This document shows positions 1-8,545 of a DNA stretch of 44,921 nucleotides, piece after piece. A program made the position numbers and the translations under genes. The notes under the pieces were generated by a model. It did no database searches and was not told the DNA's origin. It saw nothing but the letters and a program-made list of their open reading frames with translations. Within the stretch, counting starts at the first letter, position 1. Each line of letters opens with the position of its first letter. Source of the DNA: UBA11612 sp963976395 (GTDB taxonomy: Bacteria; Pseudomonadota; Alphaproteobacteria; Rhodospirillales; Rhodospirillaceae); the NCBI GenBank assembly GCA_963976395.1, contig CAXBLG010000020.1, positions 1-44,921 of the forward strand, given 5' to 3'.

Positions 1-5
1 CCTTC

Positions 6-1271
6 ATGGCAAAACCATACCTTAGGGAGGACCACTTCATAGGGGGCAGATCACTTGAAGACAGCCTGCTTAATCAGAATGTCATACGCAACCAACTCAA
101 GAATCTCGGTGTTAAATCAGTCCTGGCTGTCGATGGACGAAAGGGATTGACGGCGCTGGAGGAGGGGGACTTCGAGCTTGTCCTGTGCGATTGTTCCATG
201 CCGGAAATGGACGGCTACCAGTTTACAGAAGCCGTGCGCAAGCGAGAGGCGTCTGAAGCCAAGGGTTGCCACATACCTATCATCGCACTGACGGCCAACG
301 CATTTCGCGAAGACGTGGAAAGATGTTTTGCATCGGGTATGGATGATTTTATCAGTAAACCCGCGAGCATTGAACGGCTGGCATCCAAATTGAGGAAATG
401 GCGCGGATCAGTAGAACGCCGGACTCTAAGCGGTAAGAGCGATTCGGCTCCCATAAATATTTCATTGCTTGCTGAAATACTTAATGCAGGCGACTGGAGT
501 AAGGTGAAGTCTGAGTTAGAACGATTCTTGGTGAGTGCCCGCAAATCTATTGAGCACATTAACGATGCGCTCATGACAAAAGATGCAGCGAAAGTAACTA
601 CTTTAGTGCAGGCATCATGGCGTGAAGCCTTGAGTGCTACAGCCAGTGAACTTGCGCGTCTCTATGAGAAATTGGAAACCGAGGTTTCTGACGGTAATCT
701 GGAAGGAGTGAAAGAAGTCACGATTGAAGCAGCGGCAATGATTGACCAGATAGAAGACTTTATTGAACAACCGCACCAATTAGACACGAGGACGCTGGCG
801 GATAAAATCATGCCGCATGTTCTTTCAACGAAAAATGTTACAGAATCGAAATCAGCGCCATTGCCGGAGAATGACTCTATAAACTCTACAGTTGCCGTGG
901 ATGTTTTGTTGTTAGGGGAGTTGCTCGGCAACCATGACCCCAGACATCTTAAGAAGACGCTGGAAATTCTTTGGGAAACGGTGGAGCAGACCCCCAAGCA
1001 GCTGCGAGAATTCGCGTCCGACAGAAATGATGCTGCGCTTTTAAAGGTCGCGCATGCCGCTAGAGGCGCGTTTGCGTCGGGTGCCGCCAGAGTGTTGGAA
1101 GATTTGCTCAAAAAACTCGAGAATGCGGCGCGTGAGTCCGACTGGGATTCGATCCCGGCTATTCTATTATCTATCGACGAGGCCTTTGCGGATTTCCATG
1201 AATTTGTCGAGCTTTATGAAGGGGAGGCTGGCGAAGAGTTCAGAATATTGCCGAATGGTGATGACGGATGA
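6..1271 (+). CDS. Response regulator with two Hpt-like domains (REC-Hpt-Hpt), possibly 5'-truncated
   Basis: Signal-transduction protein of a phosphorelay. Residues about 15-133 form a receiver domain with phospho-acceptor D62 (CDCSMPEMDG), T96 in ALTA and K118-P119. The first beta strand is odd: the usual ILVVED is replaced by GGRSLED, so the domain looks trimmed at its N-terminus. Two four-helix Hpt-like segments follow. In the first (about 150-250) the position expected for the phospho-histidine reads VQASWREA, with Q202 instead of His. The second (about 297-405) has H350 in AHAARGA, so it may be a working phosphotransfer site. The frame stays open to the left edge, so position 6 is only the first ATG and the protein could be the tail of a larger hybrid kinase. 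It overlaps the next gene by ATGA, which points to coupled translation. Family assignment is firm; the start is uncertain. Confidence 0.75.
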   Translation: MAKPYLREDHFIGGRSLEDSLLNQNVIRNQLKNLGVKSVLAVDGRKGLTALEEGDFELVLCDCSMPEMDGYQFTEAVRKREASEAKGCHIPIIALTANAFREDVERCFASGMDDFISKPASIERLASKLRKWRGSVERRTLSGKSDSAPINISLLAEILNAGDWSKVKSELERFLVSARKSIEHINDALMTKDAAKVTTLVQASWREALSATASELARLYEKLETEVSDGNLEGVKEVTIEAAAMIDQIEDFIEQPHQLDTRTLADKIMPHVLSTKNVTESKSAPLPENDSINSTVAVDVLLLGELLGNHDPRHLKKTLEILWETVEQTPKQLREFASDRNDAALLKVAHAARGAFASGAARVLEDLLKKLENAARESDWDSIPAILLSIDEAFADFHEFVELYEGEAGEEFRILPNGDDG

Positions 1272-2092
1272 GAGAACTGGGTGCGCGAGAGATTCCTGTC
1301 GAGTTAGTCCAATTCTTAGTCGTGGATGATCACAAATTTGTGCGGCATATCGTAGCTGAGTGTTTAAAATCTCACGACGTGCGGCGTTTCGCTTACGCTG
1401 AAAGCGGGGATCAAGCTCTTGAAATTCTAAAACGTCAACTGCCAAAGTCTTCTAGCGAGTCTTTGAACGCAACGATCGTTGCTCGAGATGATGTCCCTGG
1501 AGAGTTAGTACCCGGGATAGAAAGCTTTAAAGCGGAGTATCCCTATTGCGTGATTACGGACTTCAAAATGGGAGCCGTGAACGGATTACATGTACTCAAG
1601 GCGATCAGGTGTGGCGAAACACTCGTCCCACGTTCTACTCCCGTGATTCTCTTGACGGGATTTTCGGATGAACTCGTTGTTTCTGCGGCACTCCAACTCG
1701 ATGTGAATGCGTTCGTACTCAAGCCGGTATCCAATCAAACTTTGTGGGAGAGAATCCAACGTGTACTAAAGCTGGTAGCGCCTGCGGGTTCCGTGATCAA
1801 TTATGTAAATGTATCTATACCTGATGATGGAAAACGGGCGGATGACACCCCAAATAAACCACAAGCGCCACCGAAAATGAGCGCAAATGTCGGTATGGAT
1901 ATTGAATGGATGCGTCTAAAAACCCTGAAAGCGGGTTCTGTGCTTGCACAAGACCTTTGCGATGGTCAGGGCAATGTGATTCTAAGAAAGAACACCGAAT
2001 TTTCGAATAGCCTTATTCAGAAGTTATGGGACTTGGAAACAATGAACTCGCTTGCCGGAGATATTCCGATCAAACGCGTCCCGTCACAGTAA
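1268..2092 (+). CDS. Response regulator with C-terminal HD-GYP-associated-type module
   Basis: A 274-residue two-component output protein. The receiver domain (about 13-168) has the acidic pair D20-D21, phospho-acceptor D98 (VITDFKMG), T130 and K152-P153. A loop of about 30 residues (58-88) is inserted before the strand carrying D98, which is longer than usual. A linker rich in Asp, Pro and Lys leads to a short domain (about 213-262) with the pattern LKAGSVLAQDL...GNVILRKNTEFS..LI. That pattern normally precedes HD-GYP or HDOD domains, but no HD-GYP follows here. The start overlaps the upstream gene's stop (ATGA). The protein therefore probably receives phosphate from the neighbouring Hpt protein or hybrid kinase; its output is not clear because no DNA-binding or enzymatic domain is visible. 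Confidence 0.8.
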   Translation: MRELGAREIPVELVQFLVVDDHKFVRHIVAECLKSHDVRRFAYAESGDQALEILKRQLPKSSSESLNATIVARDDVPGELVPGIESFKAEYPYCVITDFKMGAVNGLHVLKAIRCGETLVPRSTPVILLTGFSDELVVSAALQLDVNAFVLKPVSNQTLWERIQRVLKLVAPAGSVINYVNVSIPDDGKRADDTPNKPQAPPKMSANVGMDIEWMRLKTLKAGSVLAQDLCDGQGNVILRKNTEFSNSLIQKLWDLETMNSLAGDIPIKRVPSQ

Positions 2093-2120
2093 CGCGGGTG
2101 GTATAATAGCCATCCAGTCT

Positions 2121-2163
2121 AGCGCCCCGCGATCTCTGCTGTTTTCTGTGGGTGAGGGGCGCT
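2121..2163. terminator. Inverted repeat between convergent genes, possible bidirectional terminator
   Basis: AGCGCCCC (2121-2128) and GGGGCGCT (2156-2163) are exact reverse complements separated by 27 bases, in the gap between two convergent genes. There is no strong T-run, so intrinsic termination is only a suggestion. Confidence 0.4.
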
Positions 2164-2168
2164 GGTAA

Positions 2169-3935
2169 TCAAGATGGCTCAGCGTTAACGACCCTTGCGT
2201 TTGTCAATTTTTGCATTTTGTCTTCAAGTAGATCCCAAACGACGGGCTTAGCAATTACTGCATCGGCGCCAGACTCCATAAACGCCCGCACATGTTGCGT
2301 GACGACGTCGGCGGTTAGGGCGATGATCGGTGTGCGGTGTTTGGTGCTGGTCTCGTCTTCGCGCAAGGCACGGATAACTTCAGGACCGTCCAACACCGGC
2401 ATATGCATGTCCATAAGAATGCAGTCGTAGGTATTTGTGCGTGCGGCAGCCAGAGCGGCTCCACCGTCATTTACAATGGTGAGTTTATGCCCTCGGTTTG
2501 AAAGCATGATCTCGGCTAGGGTCCGCATGTTGGCATCGTCATCGGCGATAAGCACGCATAATGGTTTGCGGGTCTGTTTGCCGGCGACCGGCAAAGTAGC
2601 TTCGGCAGTCTGGATAGCCTTCGTATTGCCTTGTAAGCTGACAGTTTGAAGTGCGAGCGGGATGCGGACCGTAAACGTGGACCCCTCGTTTGGGCGTGAT
2701 GAAACCAAGATATCTCCGTCCATCGCATTAACGAGAGTCCGACAAATCGACAGGCCCAAGCCCGAGCCGCCGTGCGTCCGCGATATCGACATATCGGCTT
2801 GAATGAACGGATCAAAAATGCGGCTAACCTGTTCATCTGGTATGCCAATGCCTGTATCAGTCACCGAGAAGGTTACTATCGCGATACCGTCTTCTGTCAG
2901 AGTCTGTTCGATTGATACGGTCACCGACCCGCGTTCGGTGAACTTCAGGGCGTTGCTGATCAGGTTAGATAAAACTTGGCTGATGCGCATGCTGTCGCCT
3001 ATGACGGCATCCCGAATCTCGGGGGAGAACTGCACTTTAAGCTCAATACCCTTTTGCGCAGCGCTGTCCATATAGCCTGCGCAAACCGTTTGGATCATAT
3101 CGGTTAGAGAGAACGGCAAGGGTTCGATAGGAACGCGCCCGGTCTCGAATTTAGAAAAATCAAGCAGGTCATTTAGAATGACGAGCAGGCTGTGGCCGGC
3201 CTGCATCAAACTGGTAACCATGGTTCGTTGCCGTTGGTCTAACTGAGTATTGTGAAGAACCTCGGTCATGCCAATAACCCCGGCCATTGGAGTGCGTAAC
3301 TCATGGCTGATGTTTGCCAGGAACCTTGATCTAACCTTCACGGCTTCATCGGCACGGTGGCGCTCGGCATCCAGGGACTGAATTAAGGCCGATATGCCGA
3401 TGATTGGGGTGGCGACGGCGGCGATGAAGCCGGCGCCATAAGTGAGCCAGCTGAGAGGCGTCATGTTGAAAGTCGCCGGGTTGAGGGGCAGGCTGATGAT
3501 CTCGATGTAAAACGCGCCATAGAGGGCCGCTAACGCAACGACGCACAATCCCACAACGCCCAGGGCCGTGCGACGTCCAAAGAAGCATCCGGCGAGAACG
3601 CAACTTGATACAAAGAATACGACGACCCCGTTGCCGCGGCCGTATGTAAGCAGCCCGCCGACGGCAATGATGAAGGGAATGGCCGTGATTGCCGCAGCCC
3701 GTAGAGAAAGGCTGAGGTGCCTGCGGAAAGTCGTCAAGAATACTAGAGCAAGAAACAAGACGATATGAGCGCCCATGACCGGTTTCCAGCCCTGTTCTAG
3801 GCCTCTGAGAAGGCTGGTCATAACGGCGGGGATCGCCAACACGGTAAAGGTGACGAGGATGATGTTGCAGGCCTCCGAGCGGATTTCCTCCAGCGTTTTT
3901 GTCACCGCTCCCAATTTATCATCCTTTCCCGTCAC
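2169..3935 (-). CDS. Membrane hybrid sensor histidine kinase (HisKA-HATPase-REC)
   Basis: Inner-membrane sensor kinase of 588 residues. Residues about 22-186 hold about six hydrophobic segments with little periplasmic loop, so the stimulus is probably sensed in or at the membrane. HisKA carries H211 in SHELRTPMAG. The ATP-binding domain has the N box (N324/N328), the G1 box DTGIGI at 360-365 and the G2 box GGSGLGL near 389-395. The C-terminal receiver (about 458-577) has D465-D467, phospho-acceptor D509 (LMDMHMP), T541 and K563. The protein carries no Hpt domain of its own, whereas the convergent gene at 6-1271 encodes one with His. The GTG start at 3935 lacks a clear ribosome binding site. 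Architecture is certain; the signal and target are unknown. Confidence 0.9.
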   Translation of the reverse strand: MTGKDDKLGAVTKTLEEIRSEACNIILVTFTVLAIPAVMTSLLRGLEQGWKPVMGAHIVLFLALVFLTTFRRHLSLSLRAAAITAIPFIIAVGGLLTYGRGNGVVVFFVSSCVLAGCFFGRRTALGVVGLCVVALAALYGAFYIEIISLPLNPATFNMTPLSWLTYGAGFIAAVATPIIGISALIQSLDAERHRADEAVKVRSRFLANISHELRTPMAGVIGMTEVLHNTQLDQRQRTMVTSLMQAGHSLLVILNDLLDFSKFETGRVPIEPLPFSLTDMIQTVCAGYMDSAAQKGIELKVQFSPEIRDAVIGDSMRISQVLSNLISNALKFTERGSVTVSIEQTLTEDGIAIVTFSVTDTGIGIPDEQVSRIFDPFIQADMSISRTHGGSGLGLSICRTLVNAMDGDILVSSRPNEGSTFTVRIPLALQTVSLQGNTKAIQTAEATLPVAGKQTRKPLCVLIADDDANMRTLAEIMLSNRGHKLTIVNDGGAALAAARTNTYDCILMDMHMPVLDGPEVIRALREDETSTKHRTPIIALTADVVTQHVRAFMESGADAVIAKPVVWDLLEDKMQKLTNARVVNAEPS

Positions 3936-4397
3936 TGTTAGCTAGCACTAATCCGGCTAGCGGTTCGCCTCAGTATATCAATCAATGTGAGTACTAGAAG
4001 CAGGCCAGGAAGGCCAGATTCATCGAAGTCAGCCGGGTCACCCTGCAACTTGGGCTGGGTGAGGCGTAGTCCATCGGTTGGCGACGGAAATCTCGAATCA
4101 GCTGGCAAGCGATCTCGATTTAAGATGCGTTGAATCGCCAAAGTCATCTTTCGATGGTGCGGCTTGTTTGCCTCGAAGCGAACAAGGTGCGACGAAATTA
4201 TCATTGAAGGGCGAAATATTTCCCATAGTTGATGGTTTGAAGAATCATTGAAGTCACTCGCGTGACTGTTTCGTGATAAGCGCCGCCGCCCTAATGACAA
4301 GCAGGCTTTTGAGCACTTAGGTTCGCGCGCCAATTGGAAGAGATTGGTGCAAATATTTTTAATGTTCACTGCTACGGATTATTTTGGGGTGCTTTTC
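3936..4397. other. Intergenic region between divergent kinase and TonB receptor genes
   Basis: About 460 bases that should hold the promoters of both divergent genes. Two GCTAGC palindromes (3941-3946 and 3956-3961) lie directly upstream of the kinase start, with 15 bases between their starts. ATCATTGAAG occurs twice as a direct repeat (4200-4209 and 4244-4253). Reverse-strand and alternative-start reading frames here have no recognisable family and are not called. No Fur-like box or riboswitch was recognised. Confidence 0.5.
3941..3961. promoter_or_regulatory. Paired GCTAGC palindromes, possible operator of the sensor kinase gene
   Basis: GCTAGC occurs at 3941-3946 and again at 3956-3961, so the whole is an inverted repeat with a 9-base spacer just 6 bases upstream of the kinase start codon. 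Position and symmetry suggest a protein-binding site in the kinase 5' region. No known regulator was matched. Confidence 0.25.
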
Positions 4398-7070
4398 ATG
4401 AATCTAAGAAATGTTTACGGCGCAAATTCTCGGTGTGCATGGCGACTTTGTTTATCCGGATCGGTTTCTTTACTGTCGCTGATTGCTGTCTCTTCAACTG
4501 TAACCGCGCAAGAATCGGACATTGAGCAAGTAGTTGTCACAGGACAAAAGCTCGCGACTCAAAGATCGATAGAAGTCAAACGCGCAGCGACGACTATCAT
4601 CGATTCCGTATCAGCCGATGACATTGGGCGCTTGCCAGATCTGAACACAGCGTCCGCGCTGCGGCGTGTACCGGGGGTTTCTGTGCAAACCGACCAGGGC
4701 GAACCGCGATTTCCGGTCATGCGGGGATTGAACAATACATACAACCGCACGACGATTGATGGCGCGCTTATTGCTTCGCCTGAACGCGGTGATCGAACAG
4801 TTCCATTGGATGTTGTGCCCGCTTCGTTGCTGTCGAGAGTGGAGGCGATCAAAACGGTCACGCCCGATATGGACCCAAATGCAATCGGCGGTACGATTAA
4901 TCTTGTAACCCGCTCTGCCTTTGATTCAGAGGAACCGATGTTTTTATCTGGGTCCGCGTTTTACGGGCTTCCAGAACAAATAGGCAAAGGCGGAACACTA
5001 AGCAGTGGGCGTCGTGACCAGCCATGGCGGATTAACTTTGCGGGCGGTGGTCGCTTTGGCCCCGACGAACAGTTCGGTGTGGTCGTGGGATTCGACTATT
5101 CCGTTCGAAACTTTGAAATCCCCCAAATTGAAGTCGATGACGCAGATTACACAGAGTTTACGGCAGCCGGTGTAAATGTTCTTGGCCTCGGTGAAACACC
5201 GTTTTCTTCAGGCTCGTCGGGAAATGGCATCGTGGTTCCGACCAACCAACGTATTTTTTGGTACAACAATGTGCGTGAGCGTATTGGCGGAAACGTAAAT
5301 CTTGAGTGGCGTCCAAATACCGATTTCACATTTGAAATTGGCGGACTTTATTCTGATTTTAATGATGATGAGCGACGCGATGAAAATATCTATGAGCTAG
5401 GTTCTAGCGGCGGACGCAACCAGCCGGATACAATTTCTGGACAAACTGCAACAAGCGGTTTCTCTGAAGATGGTTTCAACGCTGTTGGGTTAGGTCGTTT
5501 TGTAATTGATCGCTCGCTTTGGTCAACGCGCGCTAACATGGACTGGCAGGTAAACAACGACGTCCTTTGGGAACTAGACGTGGTTTATTCGGGCGCAAAA
5601 TTAGACAATCCCGAAAGCACAGAGTCGTTTCGAACGGCCGTGTCTACTGACTACGGCGCATTCTATGATACCTCGGGGCTGTTCAATAGAATTTTGCCGG
5701 AAAATCCCCAGGCCTTCTTTGATGTGGCGAACTACACTCATGGAAACCGCGGAGAACTGCAGCGTGGTTTGAATGAAGACCAGTACGAAGTTAAAACCGG
5801 AGCGACTTTCGACCTGGATTTCAGTGGACAGCAGGTTAAAACGAAGGTCGGAGGCTTGTATCGCGACTTCTCCAAGAGTGAATTCACCCACTTCCAAAGT
5901 TACGTCGTCGATCCTGCGTCAGGGTTAAGCTATACACTTGCCGATGCAGTGGACCGTGATCTGGCCGAAGAAACATTTCAGGGCGGCTATCGGATGTCGT
6001 TCCGTGTTGATAGCGATGGGGCTACAAACTTCTTCACCACCAATCGCGCGAATTTCGATCAAGTCACCGACTTTACGTCCATGTCCGATGCCAACGAAAA
6101 GATTTGGGCGGGTTATGCCATGGCAGAGACAGCATTCGGCCCTCTAACGGTGACGGGCGGATTGAGGATCGAACATACAGATTGGGATGGCGCTAACTTA
6201 GTCGCCGGTACATCCGTAAAGGGTTCCTATACGAACTATTTGCCTGGCTTGTTGCTACGTTACGATGTGCGCGAGGATATCGTAGCCCGGGCCGCCTACA
6301 CGGAAACCATTGGACGACCCGACACGAGTCTTTTGACGCGTGGTCAAACTATTAGCGTCGGTCCCACGGGTGATCTTACTGTAAGTCGGTCCAATCCCGG
6401 TCTAAAACCCCGGAAATCACGGAATGTTGACCTTTCGCTGGAATGGTACATCCCAGACGGTATCGTTTCCGTCGGCGCGTTCTATAAGGATGTAAGAAAC
6501 GAGATCTTCACCCAGACGGTTAATGACGTGCAAGTGGATCTGGGTAATGGACCGGTTGCCGTCAGCACGCTAACCCAACCGGTGAACGCGGTGAATGCCG
6601 AAATTCTCGGACTTGAGCTGCAAGCACAGCAAACGTTTACCTGGCTGCCCGCTCCATTTGATAATTTTGGGGCTTCGGGGAACCTGACGGTGCTTGATAC
6701 GACGTTCAGGATTCCGACGGCGACAGGCTCGCGGACCACCGGATTTTTCCAGCAACCTGATACAACCGCAAACGTGGCTCTGTATTACACGACGGAATTT
6801 TTCGAAATTCGCGGGTCGTGGAACTACACAGGTTCTTATCTGGATACTGTGGTTGCCGATGATCCAGTCAGAGACGAATACTGGCGTTCACGTCAAACAG
6901 TAGATGCTCAGGCCAGAATTAATCTGACGGAGCAATTTACGATCATTGCTGAAGCTCAAAATCTGACAAATTCTACCCGTACAGAGGTGACTGGTCCTAA
7001 CCATCAGTTCCTTCAAGAACATGCGCAGTTCGGCCGGACGTTCTGGCTTGGCGCATCTTTCACTTACTGA
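4398..7070 (+). CDS. TonB-dependent outer membrane receptor
   Basis: An 890-residue outer-membrane, energy-coupled transporter. The ATG at 4398 is chosen because TTGGGGTG lies 8 bases upstream and it gives a proper signal peptide ending near VTAQES; a TTG at 4344 would add an unlikely leader. Directly after the signal comes a TonB-box-like stretch DIEQVVVTG. The plug follows with IGRLPDLNTASALRRVPGV, FPVMRGL, NRTTIDG and IGGTINLVTRSAF. This series is typical of the large TonB-dependent receptor group common in Caulobacter, Xanthomonas and sphingomonads (TIGR01782-like). The remainder is a beta-barrel with many aromatic, alternating strands, ending in FWLGASFTY. The substrate cannot be read from sequence; receptors of this group often take up glycans or other large organic molecules. 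The Tat-exported gene 24 bases downstream is a likely partner. Confidence 0.92.
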   Translation: MNLRNVYGANSRCAWRLCLSGSVSLLSLIAVSSTVTAQESDIEQVVVTGQKLATQRSIEVKRAATTIIDSVSADDIGRLPDLNTASALRRVPGVSVQTDQGEPRFPVMRGLNNTYNRTTIDGALIASPERGDRTVPLDVVPASLLSRVEAIKTVTPDMDPNAIGGTINLVTRSAFDSEEPMFLSGSAFYGLPEQIGKGGTLSSGRRDQPWRINFAGGGRFGPDEQFGVVVGFDYSVRNFEIPQIEVDDADYTEFTAAGVNVLGLGETPFSSGSSGNGIVVPTNQRIFWYNNVRERIGGNVNLEWRPNTDFTFEIGGLYSDFNDDERRDENIYELGSSGGRNQPDTISGQTATSGFSEDGFNAVGLGRFVIDRSLWSTRANMDWQVNNDVLWELDVVYSGAKLDNPESTESFRTAVSTDYGAFYDTSGLFNRILPENPQAFFDVANYTHGNRGELQRGLNEDQYEVKTGATFDLDFSGQQVKTKVGGLYRDFSKSEFTHFQSYVVDPASGLSYTLADAVDRDLAEETFQGGYRMSFRVDSDGATNFFTTNRANFDQVTDFTSMSDANEKIWAGYAMAETAFGPLTVTGGLRIEHTDWDGANLVAGTSVKGSYTNYLPGLLLRYDVREDIVARAAYTETIGRPDTSLLTRGQTISVGPTGDLTVSRSNPGLKPRKSRNVDLSLEWYIPDGIVSVGAFYKDVRNEIFTQTVNDVQVDLGNGPVAVSTLTQPVNAVNAEILGLELQAQQTFTWLPAPFDNFGASGNLTVLDTTFRIPTATGSRTTGFFQQPDTTANVALYYTTEFFEIRGSWNYTGSYLDTVVADDPVRDEYWRSRQTVDAQARINLTEQFTIIAEAQNLTNSTRTEVTGPNHQFLQEHAQFGRTFWLGASFTY

Positions 7071-7094
7071 TTTTCCAGATTGGAGGTGAATGTC

Positions 7095-7943
7095 GTGTCT
7101 AGCTTATTAAACAGCAGCGTATCCCGCCGAGAGGCCGCAGGCCTCCTGGCGGGAGCTAGTGTCATCGGGGCTTCTCTGCAAACGGCCATGGCAAAAGTTC
7201 CTGGCGTGGAGAGTTCAATGCTACGTAGCTTTCCGGCCGAAGAGGCGCTACAGGCGGTGGCCGTTGACGAGAACTATGTCTATGCCATCGTCAACTCGGC
7301 CATAGGCAAGTATCGCAAAGACACCGGTGAACGGGTCGCTAAGTGGGCTGGGGAGAGGGATGGCGCTATTCGCCATCTCAACTCAGGTGTGATTTTGGAT
7401 GGCAAGCTATATTGCTGTAATTCAAACTTCCCTGAGATCCCGATGGCAAGCTCAATCGAGGTATTCGATCCGGCTACGTTAAAGCACCTGCACTCTCAAA
7501 GCTTTGGAATCGACGTCGGGTCAGCCACCTGGTTGCAACGAAAGGATGACCACTGGTTTGTGGTATTCGCTCACTATGAAGGCCGTGGGGGCATGCCTGG
7601 CCAGGATTACAGGCATACCCAGATGGTTCGCTATGATTCTGAGTGGCGGCGGACCGGCGGATGGGTCTTTCCGCCTGATGTACTTGAAGCCTTTGCGCCT
7701 CAAAGCAACTCAGGTGGTGTTTTTGGCGAGGACGGCTTGATCTACGCCACCGCCCATCACAACAAAGAGCTCTATGTGCTGAAGTTTCCGGCGATGGGCC
7801 CGGTACTGGAGAGTTTCGGGGTAATACCAAATACCACTGAAGGTCAGGGGATTGCTTGGGATCCGGTCGGTGATCGTGTTCTCTGGGGTATTAGTCGCGA
7901 GAGGCGCGAAGTCATATCCTGGCATGTGCCGAACCTCGTCTAA
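7095..7943 (+). CDS. Tat-exported beta-propeller-like protein of unknown function
   Basis: A 282-residue exported protein. GTG at 7095 is chosen as the start: GGAGG sits at 7082-7086 with an 8-base spacing, and the N-terminus then reads as a twin-arginine leader (SVSRREAAGLLAGASVIGAS) ending near AMA. A TTG at 7080 would overlap the ribosome binding site. The mature part shows repeated short beta motifs of the type VDENYVYAIV, ILDGKLYCCNSN, GEDGLIYATAHHNKELYVL and IAWDPVGDRVLWGIS, as in propeller folds. No catalytic signature was recognised. It lies 24 bases after the TonB receptor gene with no terminator between, so the two are probably co-transcribed, and the protein may bind or process the imported compound in the periplasm. 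This role is inference. Confidence 0.7.
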   Translation: MSSLLNSSVSRREAAGLLAGASVIGASLQTAMAKVPGVESSMLRSFPAEEALQAVAVDENYVYAIVNSAIGKYRKDTGERVAKWAGERDGAIRHLNSGVILDGKLYCCNSNFPEIPMASSIEVFDPATLKHLHSQSFGIDVGSATWLQRKDDHWFVVFAHYEGRGGMPGQDYRHTQMVRYDSEWRRTGGWVFPPDVLEAFAPQSNSGGVFGEDGLIYATAHHNKELYVLKFPAMGPVLESFGVIPNTTEGQGIAWDPVGDRVLWGISRERREVISWHVPNLV

Positions 7944-7978
7944 GGCCGGTTTTAGCCTTCGACTTAGAGATTTAGCGT

Positions 7979-8023
7979 GGGTCATAGTCCGAGTTTCATC
8001 GGCTATGACCCTTGCTCTGTCTT
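7979..8023 (+). terminator. Probable intrinsic terminator after the receptor/propeller pair
   Basis: GGGTCATAG (7979-7987) pairs exactly with CTATGACCC (8003-8011), giving a 9-bp stem and a 15-base loop, followed by a T-rich tail (TTGCTCTGTCTT). It lies 36 bases past the stop of the Tat protein. The tail is not a pure T-run. Confidence 0.6.
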
Positions 8024-8122
8024 GTGCGAGGGCGTGTAAGGGGCAGGGGTTAGGAGGCTCGGGCTGGTCTTGAGGGCCCAATCGCCCTATATCTTGACCG
8101 AAATCACCAGACTGAGGACCCC

Positions 8123-8527
8123 ATGATTGGACGCCTGAACCACGTAGCCATTGCTGTTCCCGACCTAGACGCCGCTGCGGCCAATTACCGGGATGTTTTG
8201 GGGGCTAAGGTCTCCGCGCCCCAGGATTTGCCGGACCACGGCGTAACCGTCATTTTCGTTGAGCTCGACAACACCAAAATCGAACTGATCCACCCCCTCG
8301 GGGAGGACTCCACCATTAAGGGCTTCCTGGAAAAGAACGCCGCCGGGGGCATCCATCACATGTGCTACGAGGTGGACGACATCTACGCGGCGCGGGACAA
8401 ACTAAGGGCGCAGGGCAAGCGCGTTCTTGGCGACGGTGAGCCCAAAATCGGGGCGCACGGCAAACCGGTTTTGTTTTTACATCCCAAAGACTTCAACGGC
8501 ACTCTTGTGGAAGTCGAACAAGTTTAA
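8123..8527 (+). CDS. mce: Methylmalonyl-CoA epimerase
   Basis: Interconverts (R)- and (S)-methylmalonyl-CoA in propionyl-CoA metabolism in the cytoplasm. The 134-residue length matches the single-domain vicinal-oxygen-chelate enzyme. Two beta-alpha-beta-beta-beta units are visible. Metal ligand candidates are H7 (LNHVAIAVPD), E54 (KIELIHP), H78 (GGIHHMCYEV) and E130 (GTLVEVE). GAGGA at 8114-8118 precedes the ATG. In many alphaproteobacteria mce lies just upstream of proS and the Lol export genes, as here. A related glyoxalase is the only alternative, and the GGIHHxCYEVDD stretch argues for the epimerase. Confidence 0.92.
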   Translation: MIGRLNHVAIAVPDLDAAAANYRDVLGAKVSAPQDLPDHGVTVIFVELDNTKIELIHPLGEDSTIKGFLEKNAAGGIHHMCYEVDDIYAARDKLRAQGKRVLGDGEPKIGAHGKPVLFLHPKDFNGTLVEVEQV

Positions 8528-8545
8528 TTGGACCGGAGGTCTTCA

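Noticed and set aside
3938..4369. A 143-codon reading frame on the minus strand upstream of the kinase
   Set aside because: No family resemblance and composition unlike protein; it covers the promoter region between divergent genes.
4344..4397. Upstream TTG start for the TonB receptor
   Set aside because: It adds a leader that does not look like a signal peptide, whereas ATG 4398 has a ribosome binding site and a normal signal.
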